Assembly (NCBI GenBank): GCA_900544385.1
Contig: UQVD01000024.1
Coordinates: forward strand, 1-22,172
From: an uncultured Collinsella sp.
GTDB lineage: Bacteria > Actinomycetota > Coriobacteriia > Coriobacteriales > Coriobacteriaceae
DNA length: 22,172 nt
Direction of reading: 5' to 3'
A program made the translations under genes and the position numbers. Below, piece after piece: positions 16,084-22,172 of the stretch; within the stretch, counting starts at the first letter, position 1; each line of letters begins with the position of its first letter. A model generated the notes under the pieces. The model saw only the letters and a program-made list of their open reading frames with translations. It made no database searches and was not told the DNA's origin.

Positions 16084-16188
16084 AGCTCATAAGGAAGTTG
16101 CGGTGGAATAGTACTTGTTTGACGGTCCGCAAGGGCTTTTCAGGAACTATTTCACCGCAACTTATCAGGGGTATCTGACGGATGAGCT
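16084..16188. repeat. large imperfect palindrome between convergent genes
   Basis: AAGTTGCGGTGGAATAGT (16095-16112) is the reverse complement of 16146-16163 except for one position, forming an 18-bp stem that allows a G-U pair, around a 33-base loop. Outside it, AGCTCAT (16084-16090) and ATGAGCT (16182-16188) are also complementary. Neither side has a T-tract, so it is not a standard terminator. It fills the 129-bp gap between the cobO-like gene and the MATE gene and touches the MATE stop codon. It may be a REP-like or miniature mobile element, or an RNA 3' end. Confidence 0.7.
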
Positions 16189-17536
16189 AGGCGGTGGCGC
16201 GACCTAGCCAGTTGCCGCTGTGGTGGTAGATGGTGAACATGGTTGCGGTGATGAGCCAGGTTACGGGGTAAACCAGCAGTAGATGCTCGAGCGACGGATC
16301 GAAGGGCATGATCGCAAACACCCAGATCACCCTCAAGACAACGGTGCCAAAGATGGTGAGCATCATAGGCTGCAAACTCACGCCGGCGCCGCGGATGGAA
16401 CCCGAGGCGTTCTCGATAATCGAGAAAATCGCATAGAACGGCGCAATGAAATGGAGGATAGTCGTGGTGTACGCCGAAATCGAAGCATCGTCGACAAACA
16501 AACGCGACAGCGGGCCCGAGAACACCAGCAGCACGGCAGACAGGCCACCAATGAGCATAAACGACAGCACGAGCGACGTATGGTAGCCCTTGCGCATGCG
16601 CTCGTAGTTGCGCGCGCCAAAGTTCTGCGCCGAGAACGTAGTGATCGATACGCCGAGCGCCTCGGTCACCATCCAGATAATGCCATCCAGGCGCCCAGAT
16701 AGACCCCAAGCAGTCGTGACATCGGCGCCAAACGAATTAACCGACACCTGGATCAGCACGTTCGAGATCGAATAGGCAGCCGATTGAAAACCGAGTGGCA
16801 GACCACACGAGATCATACTCTTGCAAATACCGCGATCGATACCGAGCTTAGACAGCGAAAGACGCCATGCACCCGGAGCGCGCATCATGCGCAACACGAT
16901 CATCGTTGCATTGGAGCAAATGGTCAGCGCCACCGCGATGCCGCAGCCCAGCGCCTCCATATGCAACACAGCGACAAAAATGATATCCAGCACCACGTTA
17001 ACCAGGCAGCCAGAGGCAATGATCACGGCGGGGCCGCGCGTGTCGCCCACGGCACGCAGCAGTGCGGTTCCCATATTAAGCAGCAGTGCCGCAACCATCG
17101 CGGCAAAATAACAGCGAGCATAGGCCACGCCCTCGGCCAATAGTTCATGCGGCGTGTTCATAAGCACCAGCATGGGCTCAACGAACACTATGCCAAGAAT
17201 CGAGAAAGCGATACCGCCCACCAGCGCGAGCGTCATGGCTGTATGGACCGAACGACTCAGTCGCTCATCATCGTGCTGACCAAAATACTGACCGGTAATG
17301 ACCGCGCAGCCGGCGCCGGCGCCAACGCAAAAGCCAATGCAGAGCTCGGTGAGCACCATCGTAGCTTGAATGCCACCTAGCGCGAGCTTGCCGCCAAACT
17401 GACCGACGATATAGGTACCGATAAGCGTGTAGGCCTGCTGAAAAAACGAACTAAAAAAGATGGGAACGCACAGCGAAAGCAGCTGCTGCCAAATAACACC
17501 CTGCGTTACATCGATAGCCGTAGATTTCTTAGCCAC
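16187..17536 (-). CDS. MATE family efflux transporter
   Basis: This is a 449-residue multidrug and toxin extrusion family antiporter with about 12 hydrophobic segments arranged as two six-helix halves. Recognisable parts are the first helix region VIWQQLLSLCVPIFFSSFFQQAYTLIGTYIVGQFGG, the middle loop with MNMGTALLRAVGDTRGP-like sequence (LLNMGTALLRAVGDTRGPAV), and the start of the second half, CGLPLGFQSAAYSISNVLIQ. Family members export drugs, toxins or metabolites using Na+ or H+ gradients; the substrate here is unknown. The GTG start at 17536 was chosen because GGGGAGGG lies three bases upstream; an in-frame TTG 11 codons earlier has no such site. It is convergent with the cobO-like gene and follows the SpoU-family gene after 125 bp. 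Confidence 0.93.
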   Translation of the reverse strand: MAKKSTAIDVTQGVIWQQLLSLCVPIFFSSFFQQAYTLIGTYIVGQFGGKLALGGIQATMVLTELCIGFCVGAGAGCAVITGQYFGQHDDERLSRSVHTAMTLALVGGIAFSILGIVFVEPMLVLMNTPHELLAEGVAYARCYFAAMVAALLLNMGTALLRAVGDTRGPAVIIASGCLVNVVLDIIFVAVLHMEALGCGIAVALTICSNATMIVLRMMRAPGAWRLSLSKLGIDRGICKSMISCGLPLGFQSAAYSISNVLIQVSVNSFGADVTTAWGLSGRLDGIIWMVTEALGVSITTFSAQNFGARNYERMRKGYHTSLVLSFMLIGGLSAVLLVFSGPLSRLFVDDASISAYTTTILHFIAPFYAIFSIIENASGSIRGAGVSLQPMMLTIFGTVVLRVIWVFAIMPFDPSLEHLLLVYPVTWLITATMFTIYHHSGNWLGRATA

Positions 17537-17661
17537 ACGCCCTCCCCAAAAGCGTACGTCAACCGACAAAACAGTAATTAAAGACCTAAGCTAATAGCAG
17601 CTTAGCACCGACCGACGTCGACCGAAACACCCCGAGTCAGAGCCCGGTGCAAACTATCTGC

Positions 17662-18576
17662 CTAGTGATACAGCCCCGGCTGGTAGTGATACTCGTTGCT
17701 CACGTGCGGGCACAGCTGCCAAAAGGCGACGGCACTCGCCGCGGCCACGTTGAGCGAATCGACCCCGTGCGCCATCGGAATGCGCACGGCTCGGTCGCAG
17801 CCCGCGATAGTCTTGGCGCCCAGGCCGGCACCCTCGGTGCCCATAAAGATCGCCAGGCGATCAACCTCCTGCAGCGCAGGATCGTCCAGCGAAACGGAGT
17901 CGTCCGTCAGCGCCATCGCAGCGCACGAAAAACCGGCTTCGTGCAGTGCCGCCAGGCCATCGTGCGGCCACACACGAGCCTCGCTGCCAATACGCGTCCA
18001 CGGCACCTGAAACACCGTGCCCATGCTCACGCGGGCCGAGCGACGGTACAGCGGGTCGCAGCACGTCGGACTGACCAAAATACCGTCGACATTGAGCGCG
18101 GCGGCCGAGCGGAAAATCGCACCCACGTTCGTGTGGTCGACAATACCCTCGAGCACGCACACGCGCACCGGGCGCTCCCCCGCCGCCTCGACGACGCCAC
18201 CCAAGAACTCATCAACCGGAATCTGCCGCGGGCGACGAAACGCCGCGAGCGCACCGCGCGTCACGTTAAAGCCCGTCAGCTGCTCCATGAGTTCCATGGA
18301 AGCCACGAACACAGGAACCGGACCTGCACCCTCGCGCACAACCAGGCGCTCAAACAGCGGCATCATCTGGTCGAGCCAGCGTTCGCCCAAAAGAAAGCTC
18401 ACCGGCTCGTATCCGGCACGCACCGCGCGCTCAATAACCTTGGCACTCTCGGCGATAAAGATGCCCTTTTGCGGCTCTAGCACGCAGCGCAGCTCACGCT
18501 CGGTCAGTCGCACGTAGGCATCGAGCCGCTCGTCCTCGAGCGAATCAATTCGCAGAACCTCAACGGCATCAGTCAT
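17662..18576 (-). CDS. SpoU-family (TrmH-like) RNA 2'-O-methyltransferase
   Basis: This is a 304-residue SPOUT-class S-adenosylmethionine-dependent RNA methyltransferase. An N-terminal substrate-binding domain (about 1-120) includes GIFIAESAKVIERAV. The knotted catalytic domain carries all three SpoU motifs: motif 1 NVGAIFRSAAALNVDGILV (150-168), motif 2 FMGTEGAGL (244-252) and motif 3 IPMAHGVDSLNVAAASAVAFW (266-286). The target (tRNA or rRNA ribose) is not predictable from this sequence. The start at 18576 is favoured by AGG five bases upstream; an ATG 11 codons earlier (18609) is possible. It stands between thyA-folA and the MATE gene, all on the minus strand, with gaps near 110-125 bp, so co-transcription is unproven. 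Confidence 0.92.
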   Translation of the reverse strand: MTDAVEVLRIDSLEDERLDAYVRLTERELRCVLEPQKGIFIAESAKVIERAVRAGYEPVSFLLGERWLDQMMPLFERLVVREGAGPVPVFVASMELMEQLTGFNVTRGALAAFRRPRQIPVDEFLGGVVEAAGERPVRVCVLEGIVDHTNVGAIFRSAAALNVDGILVSPTCCDPLYRRSARVSMGTVFQVPWTRIGSEARVWPHDGLAALHEAGFSCAAMALTDDSVSLDDPALQEVDRLAIFMGTEGAGLGAKTIAGCDRAVRIPMAHGVDSLNVAAASAVAFWQLCPHVSNEYHYQPGLYH

Positions 18577-18685
18577 AGCAGCCTGCCCGCACCCTTCTTT
18601 ACAGCACATCTATACCAAACGAGGCGACGCTAAGCGCCGCCCCATACATTCAATCAACCCGATAATACCGTTCACGCCAGGCGAT

Positions 18686-19204
18686 TTACGCCTCAACGCG
18701 ACGATACGTCACGAACTCATAATCGACACCCTCGTCGCCCTCGCCCGAGGCAATCGTGGCAACACCGCCACGCCACGCAATCTCCCACGCGGGATCGGCG
18801 TCCAAGTCGGGAAAGTACGTGTCCACGACATGCACGCAGTGGTTATGCGTGACCTCGGCCTCGACGCAATACGGCAAAAACTGCCGATACACATCGCCGC
18901 CACCGATCACCCATGCAACAGGCTCATAGGCAACCGCGGCGAGCGCTTCGTCAATGCTATGCACCACGTCGACGCCCTCGGGCGCAAAATCCTCGTCGCG
19001 CGTGAGTACGATATTGCGGCGGTTCTTGAGCGGACGCCCACCGGGAAAACTCAACAGGTTCTTGCGCCCCATAATAACCGGGCAACCTTTGGTGCACGCC
19101 ACAAAATGGCGCATGTCGGCGCGATTGGACACCACCATGTCGCCCTCGCACCCAATGCCCCAATCCTCACACACGGCGACGATAGCAGATAGCTTACACG
19201 TCAT
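18686..19204 (-). CDS. folA: dihydrofolate reductase, divergent
   Basis: This is a 172-residue protein that reduces dihydrofolate to tetrahydrofolate with NADPH, recycling the dihydrofolate made by the adjacent thymidylate synthase. Family features are LSAIVAVCEDWGIGCEGD (5-22), the acidic active-site residue Asp30 (RADMRHF, equal to E. coli Asp27), VIMGRKNLLSFPGGRPLKNRRNIVLTRD (43-70) and the NADPH motif WVIGGGDVYRQFL (98-110). The stretch normally reading MPW(N/H)LPxD is MVVSNRAD here, so the usual Trp and Pro near the folate pocket are missing. The start at 19204 (cytosolic, MTCKLSA) has AGGTGG five bases upstream. It begins 9 bp after the thyA stop, so the two form an operon. Confidence 0.93.
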   Translation of the reverse strand: MTCKLSAIVAVCEDWGIGCEGDMVVSNRADMRHFVACTKGCPVIMGRKNLLSFPGGRPLKNRRNIVLTRDEDFAPEGVDVVHSIDEALAAVAYEPVAWVIGGGDVYRQFLPYCVEAEVTHNHCVHVVDTYFPDLDADPAWEIAWRGGVATIASGEGDEGVDYEFVTYRRVEA

Positions 19205-19213
19205 GAGCACCAC

Positions 19214-20062
19214 CTACACCGCAATGGGAATGTTCTTGACCTGCGGGCCGTGCTCATAGCCCTCGACGATCAGGTCATCGGTCGTAAACGCATAGAAGTC
19301 ATGCACATCGGGGTTGAGCGTTACCTTGGGTGCCGCAAACTGCGGACGCTCGATAAGCTCGCGGACGATATCGACATGACGATCATAGATATGGGCGTCG
19401 GCGATCACGTGCAGCAGCTCACCGGGAATCATATCGACCGACTGCGCGACCATCATCAGCAAAATGGCGTACTGGCACACGTTCCAGTTGTTCGCGGCCA
19501 AAATGTCCTGGCTGCGCTGGTTGAGAATCATGTTGAGCGTCGGCTTGTCGTCCTGAGGACGCTGCGTCACGTTATAGGTCACGCTATAGGCGCACGGATA
19601 AAGGTGCATCTCGGACAGATCGCTAAACACGTACGTATTGGTCATAATGCGGCGACTATACGGCGTGTGCTTAAGGTCGTACAGCACACGGTCCATCTGG
19701 TCGAAGTCGCCCTCGGCGTAATGGCTCTTCTGACCAATCTGATAGCCGTAGGCTTTACCGATGGAACCGGTCTCATCGGCCCACTCATCCCAGATATGGC
19801 TGTTGAGATCATGCACGTTATTGGACTTCTTTTGATAGATCCACAGAATCTCGTCCATGGCAGACTTAAGCGCCGTACGACGCAGGGTGAGCGCGGGGAA
19901 CTCCTCGCGCAGATCATAGCGCGCCGTGACACCAAAGTTTTTAATGGTATAGGCAGGGGTGCCGTCCTCCCACACCGGACGGACCTTTTGGCCCTCGGTG
20001 GTGGTGCCATGATCCAAGATATCGCGGCACATGGTTACAAACTGCTGATCAGCTTTGCTCAT
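19214..20062 (-). CDS. thyA: thymidylate synthase (ThyA type), divergent
   Basis: This is a 282-residue enzyme that methylates dUMP to dTMP with methylene-tetrahydrofolate. The frame runs from MSKADQQF to a typical ThyA ending EGYEHGPQVKNIPIAV. Active-site elements are present: the phosphate-binding Arg-Arg (YSRRIMT, 136-142), the nucleophile Cys157 (LYPCAYSV), the QRSQD motif (182-186, in place of QRSCD), Asn194 (NNWNV) and ADAHIYDRH (221-229). The residue after the nucleophile is Ala where His is normal, so this is a divergent branch. The start at 20062 follows AGGAGGG by four bases; the open frame continues upstream, but that part is antisense to the DUF134 gene. A TACAAT -10 lies 35 bp upstream. 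It forms an operon with folA. Confidence 0.93.
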   Translation of the reverse strand: MSKADQQFVTMCRDILDHGTTTEGQKVRPVWEDGTPAYTIKNFGVTARYDLREEFPALTLRRTALKSAMDEILWIYQKKSNNVHDLNSHIWDEWADETGSIGKAYGYQIGQKSHYAEGDFDQMDRVLYDLKHTPYSRRIMTNTYVFSDLSEMHLYPCAYSVTYNVTQRPQDDKPTLNMILNQRSQDILAANNWNVCQYAILLMMVAQSVDMIPGELLHVIADAHIYDRHVDIVRELIERPQFAAPKVTLNPDVHDFYAFTTDDLIVEGYEHGPQVKNIPIAV

Positions 20063-20096
20063 TGACCCTCCTGTCAGTCGCCTATAAGCGAGATTT

Positions 20097-20102
20097 ATTG
20101 TA
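20097..20102 (-). promoter_or_regulatory. candidate -10 box for thyA-folA
   Basis: TACAAT on the minus strand is a near-consensus -10, about 35 bases before the thyA ATG. No convincing -35 box is visible at the usual spacing in the GC-rich stretch upstream. Confidence 0.35.
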
Positions 20103-20146
20103 GCCCAGGCGCACGCGGCCCCACAGCCCAAACATAAGCCCTCATT

Positions 20147-20164
20147 TTCTGACATATGCCAGAA
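20147..20164. promoter_or_regulatory. operator-like palindrome, distal copy
   Basis: TTCTGACATATGCCAGAA is an 18-bp palindrome with one mismatched pair. It shares TGACATATG-CAGA with the site at 20200-20217. The two centres are 53 bp apart, close to five helical turns. It lies just upstream of the -35 box of the DUF134-NifX gene. Confidence 0.65.
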
Positions 20165-20169
20165 ATTCA

Positions 20170-20197
20170 TTGCGCAAATCTGCACGTTCGCTATTCT
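20170..20197 (+). promoter_or_regulatory. candidate promoter of the DUF134-NifX gene
   Basis: TTGCGC (20170-20175) and TATTCT (20192-20197) are separated by 16 bases. The transcript would start near 20204, inside the proximal palindrome, with the distal palindrome about 40-57 bases upstream. TTGACA at 20202-20207 looks like a -35 but has no room for a -10 before the start codon. Confidence 0.5.
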
Positions 20198-20199
20198 AT

Positions 20200-20217
20200 T
20201 GTTGACATATGTCAGAG
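20200..20217. promoter_or_regulatory. operator-like palindrome, proximal copy
   Basis: The core TGACATATGTCA (20203-20214) is a perfect 12-bp palindrome overlapping the predicted transcription start, and it sits immediately before the AAGGAG ribosome-binding site. A regulator bound here would block initiation. The nearest candidate regulator is the helix-turn-helix protein encoded directly downstream; autoregulation is inference. Confidence 0.7.
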
Positions 20218-20228
20218 AAGGAGTGCGC

Positions 20229-20993
20229 ATGGCAGGAAGACGCGAAAAACTGCGCCACGTCGGGATCATCCCCGAATATCGCGGTTTTACCCCCGATGGC
20301 CTGGCGAGCGGCGATGCCATCGATATGACAGTCGACGAGCTCGAGGTGCTGCGCCTGTGCGACTTGGAAGGCCTTAACCAAGAGGCAGTCGCCCAACACA
20401 TGGGCATTGCCCGCACCACGGTGGCGGCAATCTGCAGCCGCGCGCATCGCAAGGTGGCAAACGCGTTGGTCAATGGACGGGCGATTGTCATCGAGGGCGG
20501 CAATATCGCATACTCCCCCATCACCACGACAACGGCCGCATGGCCAGCAAAGGAGGTCGACACCATGAGGGTGGCAACCACGTACGACAACGGCAACATC
20601 TTTATGCACTTTGGCCGCAGCGAACAGTTCAAGATCTACGACATCCAGGACGGCAAGGTGCTCAACGAGCAGGTCGTAGGCACCGGCGGCACCGGTCACG
20701 GCGCCCTGGCGGGCCTGCTCGCCAACGGCGGCGTGGACACGCTCATCTGCGGCGGCATCGGCGGCGGCGCCATCAACGCGCTTACCCAGGCCGGCATTAA
20801 GGTCTATGCAGGCGCCCAGGGTAACTGCGACGCATGCGTCGAGGCGCTCATTGCCGGCACGCTCGCGCAGACCGGCGAGGCCACCTGCGACTGCCATGGC
20901 CACGACCACGAGCACATCCATGAGCACGGCGGATCCTGCGGTTGCCACGGCCATCACGAGAACGAGGGTCACGAGGGCTGCAGCTGCCACTAA
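20229..20993 (+). CDS. DUF134 HTH – NifX-domain fusion with His/Cys-rich tail
   Basis: This is a 254-residue three-part protein. Residues 1-95 are a DUF134-type DNA-binding region (IPEYRGFTPDG, then MTVDELEVLRLCDLEGLNQEAVAQHMGIARTTVAAICSRAHRKVANALVNG) with a sigma-region-4-like helix-turn-helix at about 47-75. Residues 113-212 are a dinitrogenase Fe-Mo cofactor (NifX/NifB C-terminal, PF02579) domain: MRVATTYDNGNIFMHFGRSEQFKIYDI, GTGGTGHGALAGLLANGGVDTLICGGIGGGA and GAQGNCDACVEALIAG. Residues 220-254 hold 11 His and 6 Cys, including three CxCH motifs. No nitrogenase genes are in the window, so a metal or Fe-S sensing role is more likely than nitrogen fixation. The start has AAGGAG five bases upstream. 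Two matching palindromes flank its promoter. Confidence 0.88.
   Translation: MAGRREKLRHVGIIPEYRGFTPDGLASGDAIDMTVDELEVLRLCDLEGLNQEAVAQHMGIARTTVAAICSRAHRKVANALVNGRAIVIEGGNIAYSPITTTTAAWPAKEVDTMRVATTYDNGNIFMHFGRSEQFKIYDIQDGKVLNEQVVGTGGTGHGALAGLLANGGVDTLICGGIGGGAINALTQAGIKVYAGAQGNCDACVEALIAGTLAQTGEATCDCHGHDHEHIHEHGGSCGCHGHHENEGHEGCSCH
20551..20567 (+). promoter_or_regulatory. internal ribosome-binding site and ATG for the NifX domain
   Basis: AGGAGG (20551-20556, preceded by AA) lies eight bases before an in-frame ATG (20565-20567, Met113 of the fusion). This is exactly the first residue of the NifX-type domain (MRVATTYDNG). Initiation here would give a 142-residue protein ending at 20993 without the DNA-binding part. 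Confidence 0.65.
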
Positions 20994-21050
20994 CAGCAGG
21001 CAATCGATCCCATCACGCGTCTGCTCACACAACATATAACGCACCAACGA

Positions 21051-21086
21051 CGAAGGCCGCCTGGAGTACCATCCAGGCGGCCTTCG
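21051..21086. terminator. hairpin between the DUF134-NifX gene and ffh
   Basis: A perfect 15-bp GC-rich stem (CGAAGGCCGCCTGGA / TCCAGGCGGCCTTCG) with a 6-base loop lies between two convergent genes, 58 bp past one stop and 23 bp past the other. It has no clear T-tract on either side, so strong intrinsic termination is less certain. Confidence 0.65.
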
Positions 21087-21108
21087 CCATACACGACTCT
21101 ACCAGTCG

Positions 21109-22172
21109 TTACTTCTTATTGCGCATCTGCGCTTCCATCTGGCGCAGCAGATCCATATCGGACTTAGGACCGCCCGTCCCAAGTCCGCCCATGCCGCCCA
21201 GGCCCATGGCATCCAGACCGGGAATATTGGGCATGCGCATCTTTTTGCCCTTCTTACCCTTCTTGCCCTTCTTGCCGCCGGCCTGCGCCTGATTGGCCAT
21301 CGAGCGCATGCGGCCCATCATCTTATTCATCTCGCCCCACTGCTTCATAAGGCTATTGACCTCAGTGGGGGTCACGCCGGCGCCCTTGGCGATGCGGGCG
21401 CGACGCTGACCGTTGATGATGGAGGGACGAAGGCGCTCCTCCTTGGTCATCGACATGATGATGGCCTCGTTCTTGTCGAAGATGCCTTCGTCCAGGTTGC
21501 CACCCATCTGGTTGAGCGCACGCTGGCCACCGGGGAGCATGCCCAGAATGCCCTTCATGCCGCCCATCTTCTTGACGGCCTTCATCTGGTCGAGCATGTC
21601 GTTCATGGTAAAGCCCTCGCGCAGCATGCGCTCGGCGGCCTCGAGCTGCTCGGCATCGGCGGCCTCCTGGGCCTTCTCGATAATGCCGACAACATCACCC
21701 ATGCCCAAGATGCGCTTGGCCATGCGGTCGGGGTAGAACGGCTCCAGCGAATCGGGCTTCTCGCCCATGCTCACGAACTTGATGGGCTTGCCGGTCACCT
21801 GGCGCACGGAAAGCGCGCCGCCGCCACGGGCGTCGCCGTCGAGCTTGGAGATGATCACGCCGTCAAAGTCGGTGCGCTCGGCGAAGGTCGAGACGACGTT
21901 GACGATATCCTGGCCGGTCATGGCATCGACGACCATCAGCACCTGATCGGGCTTGACGGCCTTCTTGATGTCCACGGCCTCCTGCATCATCTGCTCATCA
22001 ATCTGCAGACGACCGGCGGTATCGACGATGACCACATCGCGCAGGTGGTCGACGGCCTCCTGGATGGCGCCCTTGGCGATATCGACCGGGTGCGCGCCGT
22101 CACCGCGGAAGACCGGCACGCCGATCTCGCCACCGAGCGTGGCCAGCTGGTCGGCAGCGGCGGGACGGTAGA
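21109..22172 (-). CDS. ffh: Ffh, signal recognition particle GTPase (5' end missing)
   Basis: This is the C-terminal 354 or so residues of the SRP54 homologue that binds signal sequences and 4.5S/6S RNA at the ribosome. The frame is open to the window edge, reading YRPAAADQLATLGGEIGVPVF upstream of the first internal start codon, so the gene continues outside. The G domain shows VIVDTAGR (G3), ISKLDGDARGGGALS (TKLD-type G4) and FVSMGEKPDSLEPF (G5). The methionine-rich M domain follows (MLDQMKAVKKMGGMKGILGMLPG...MTKEERLRPSIINGQRRARIAKGAG). The C-terminal tail carries a Lys-Lys-Gly repeat, then Gly- and Met-rich sequence. The missing part is the N domain and the P-loop. Confidence 0.96.
   Translation of the reverse strand, partial: YRPAAADQLATLGGEIGVPVFRGDGAHPVDIAKGAIQEAVDHLRDVVIVDTAGRLQIDEQMMQEAVDIKKAVKPDQVLMVVDAMTGQDIVNVVSTFAERTDFDGVIISKLDGDARGGGALSVRQVTGKPIKFVSMGEKPDSLEPFYPDRMAKRILGMGDVVGIIEKAQEAADAEQLEAAERMLREGFTMNDMLDQMKAVKKMGGMKGILGMLPGGQRALNQMGGNLDEGIFDKNEAIIMSMTKEERLRPSIINGQRRARIAKGAGVTPTEVNSLMKQWGEMNKMMGRMRSMANQAQAGGKKGKKGKKGKKMRMPNIPGLDAMGLGGMGGLGTGGPKSDMDLLRQMEAQMRNKK

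Noticed and set aside
17587..17606. CTAAGCT/AGCTTAG hairpin upstream of the MATE gene
   Set aside because: The stem is only seven AT-rich pairs with no T-tract, so neither terminator nor operator can be supported.
20202..20207. TTGACA as a -35 box
   Set aside because: The matching -10 position would fall on the start codon. The hexamer is better explained as half of the palindrome TGACATATGTCA.
20063..20632. N-terminal extension of thyA by 190 codons
   Set aside because: ThyA homology and a strong ribosome-binding site begin at 20062; the extension is antisense to the DUF134-NifX gene.
1..22172. tRNA, rRNA, CRISPR array, insertion sequence, phage or toxin-antitoxin genes
   Set aside because: I looked on both strands for cloverleaf-like ends, regularly spaced repeats, transposase motifs and small gene pairs, and saw none that could be supported.

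Overview
The window looks like a piece of a Coriobacteriia genome, most likely Collinsella or a close relative. The evidence is high GC with strongly GC-biased third codon positions, tight gene packing, and the gene complement. The genus is inferred from general familiarity, not from a search. The first 38 bases are not genomic: positions 6-38 match the Nextera transposase read-1 adapter exactly, so the left edge is a contig end with untrimmed adapter that truncates the first gene.

Layout, left to right. (1) 39-2127, minus strand: a tightly coupled operon of a DUF948 membrane/coiled-coil protein, a degenerate RsbW-like protein, a SigB/SigF-type sigma factor and a truncated AI-2E family permease. 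(2) 2228-5339, minus: rarA, dgt (dGTPase) and a small A24 prepilin peptidase. The peptidase has a strong ribosome-binding site but no ATG, GTG or TTG behind it. (3) 5371-8409, minus: a terminator, a membrane GT2 glycosyltransferase, then the overlapping pair lspA-rluD. (4) 8528-11800, minus: ileS with a 3' terminator and a long 5' leader, which is a transcription-terminating T-box riboswitch with an AUC (Ile) specifier. (5) 11919-13505: an iron-containing alcohol dehydrogenase (plus strand) convergent with a DUF523 gene, sharing a terminator. (6) 13523-16057: ftsH (minus), divergent from a cobO-like cobalamin adenosyltransferase gene (plus) that carries an in-frame TAA at codon 5. (7) 16084-18576: a large imperfect palindrome, a MATE transporter and a SpoU-family RNA methyltransferase. 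(8) 18686-20993: thyA-folA (minus), divergent from a plus-strand gene fusing a DUF134-type helix-turn-helix to a NifX-type domain and a His/Cys-rich tail. Its promoter is flanked by two matching palindromes, and an internal ribosome-binding site could make the NifX part alone. (9) 21051-22172: a hairpin and the 3' two thirds of ffh.

Most genes are housekeeping: envelope biogenesis and proteolysis (lspA, ftsH, ffh), nucleotide and folate metabolism (dgt, thyA, folA), translation (ileS, rluD, spoU) and stress control (sigma operon). No insertion sequence, phage gene, tRNA, rRNA or CRISPR array was seen. The most unusual parts are the DUF134-NifX locus, the ileS T-box, the interrupted cobO gene, the non-standard start of the prepilin peptidase, the palindrome at 16084-16188 and a terminator hairpin present in two near-identical copies.
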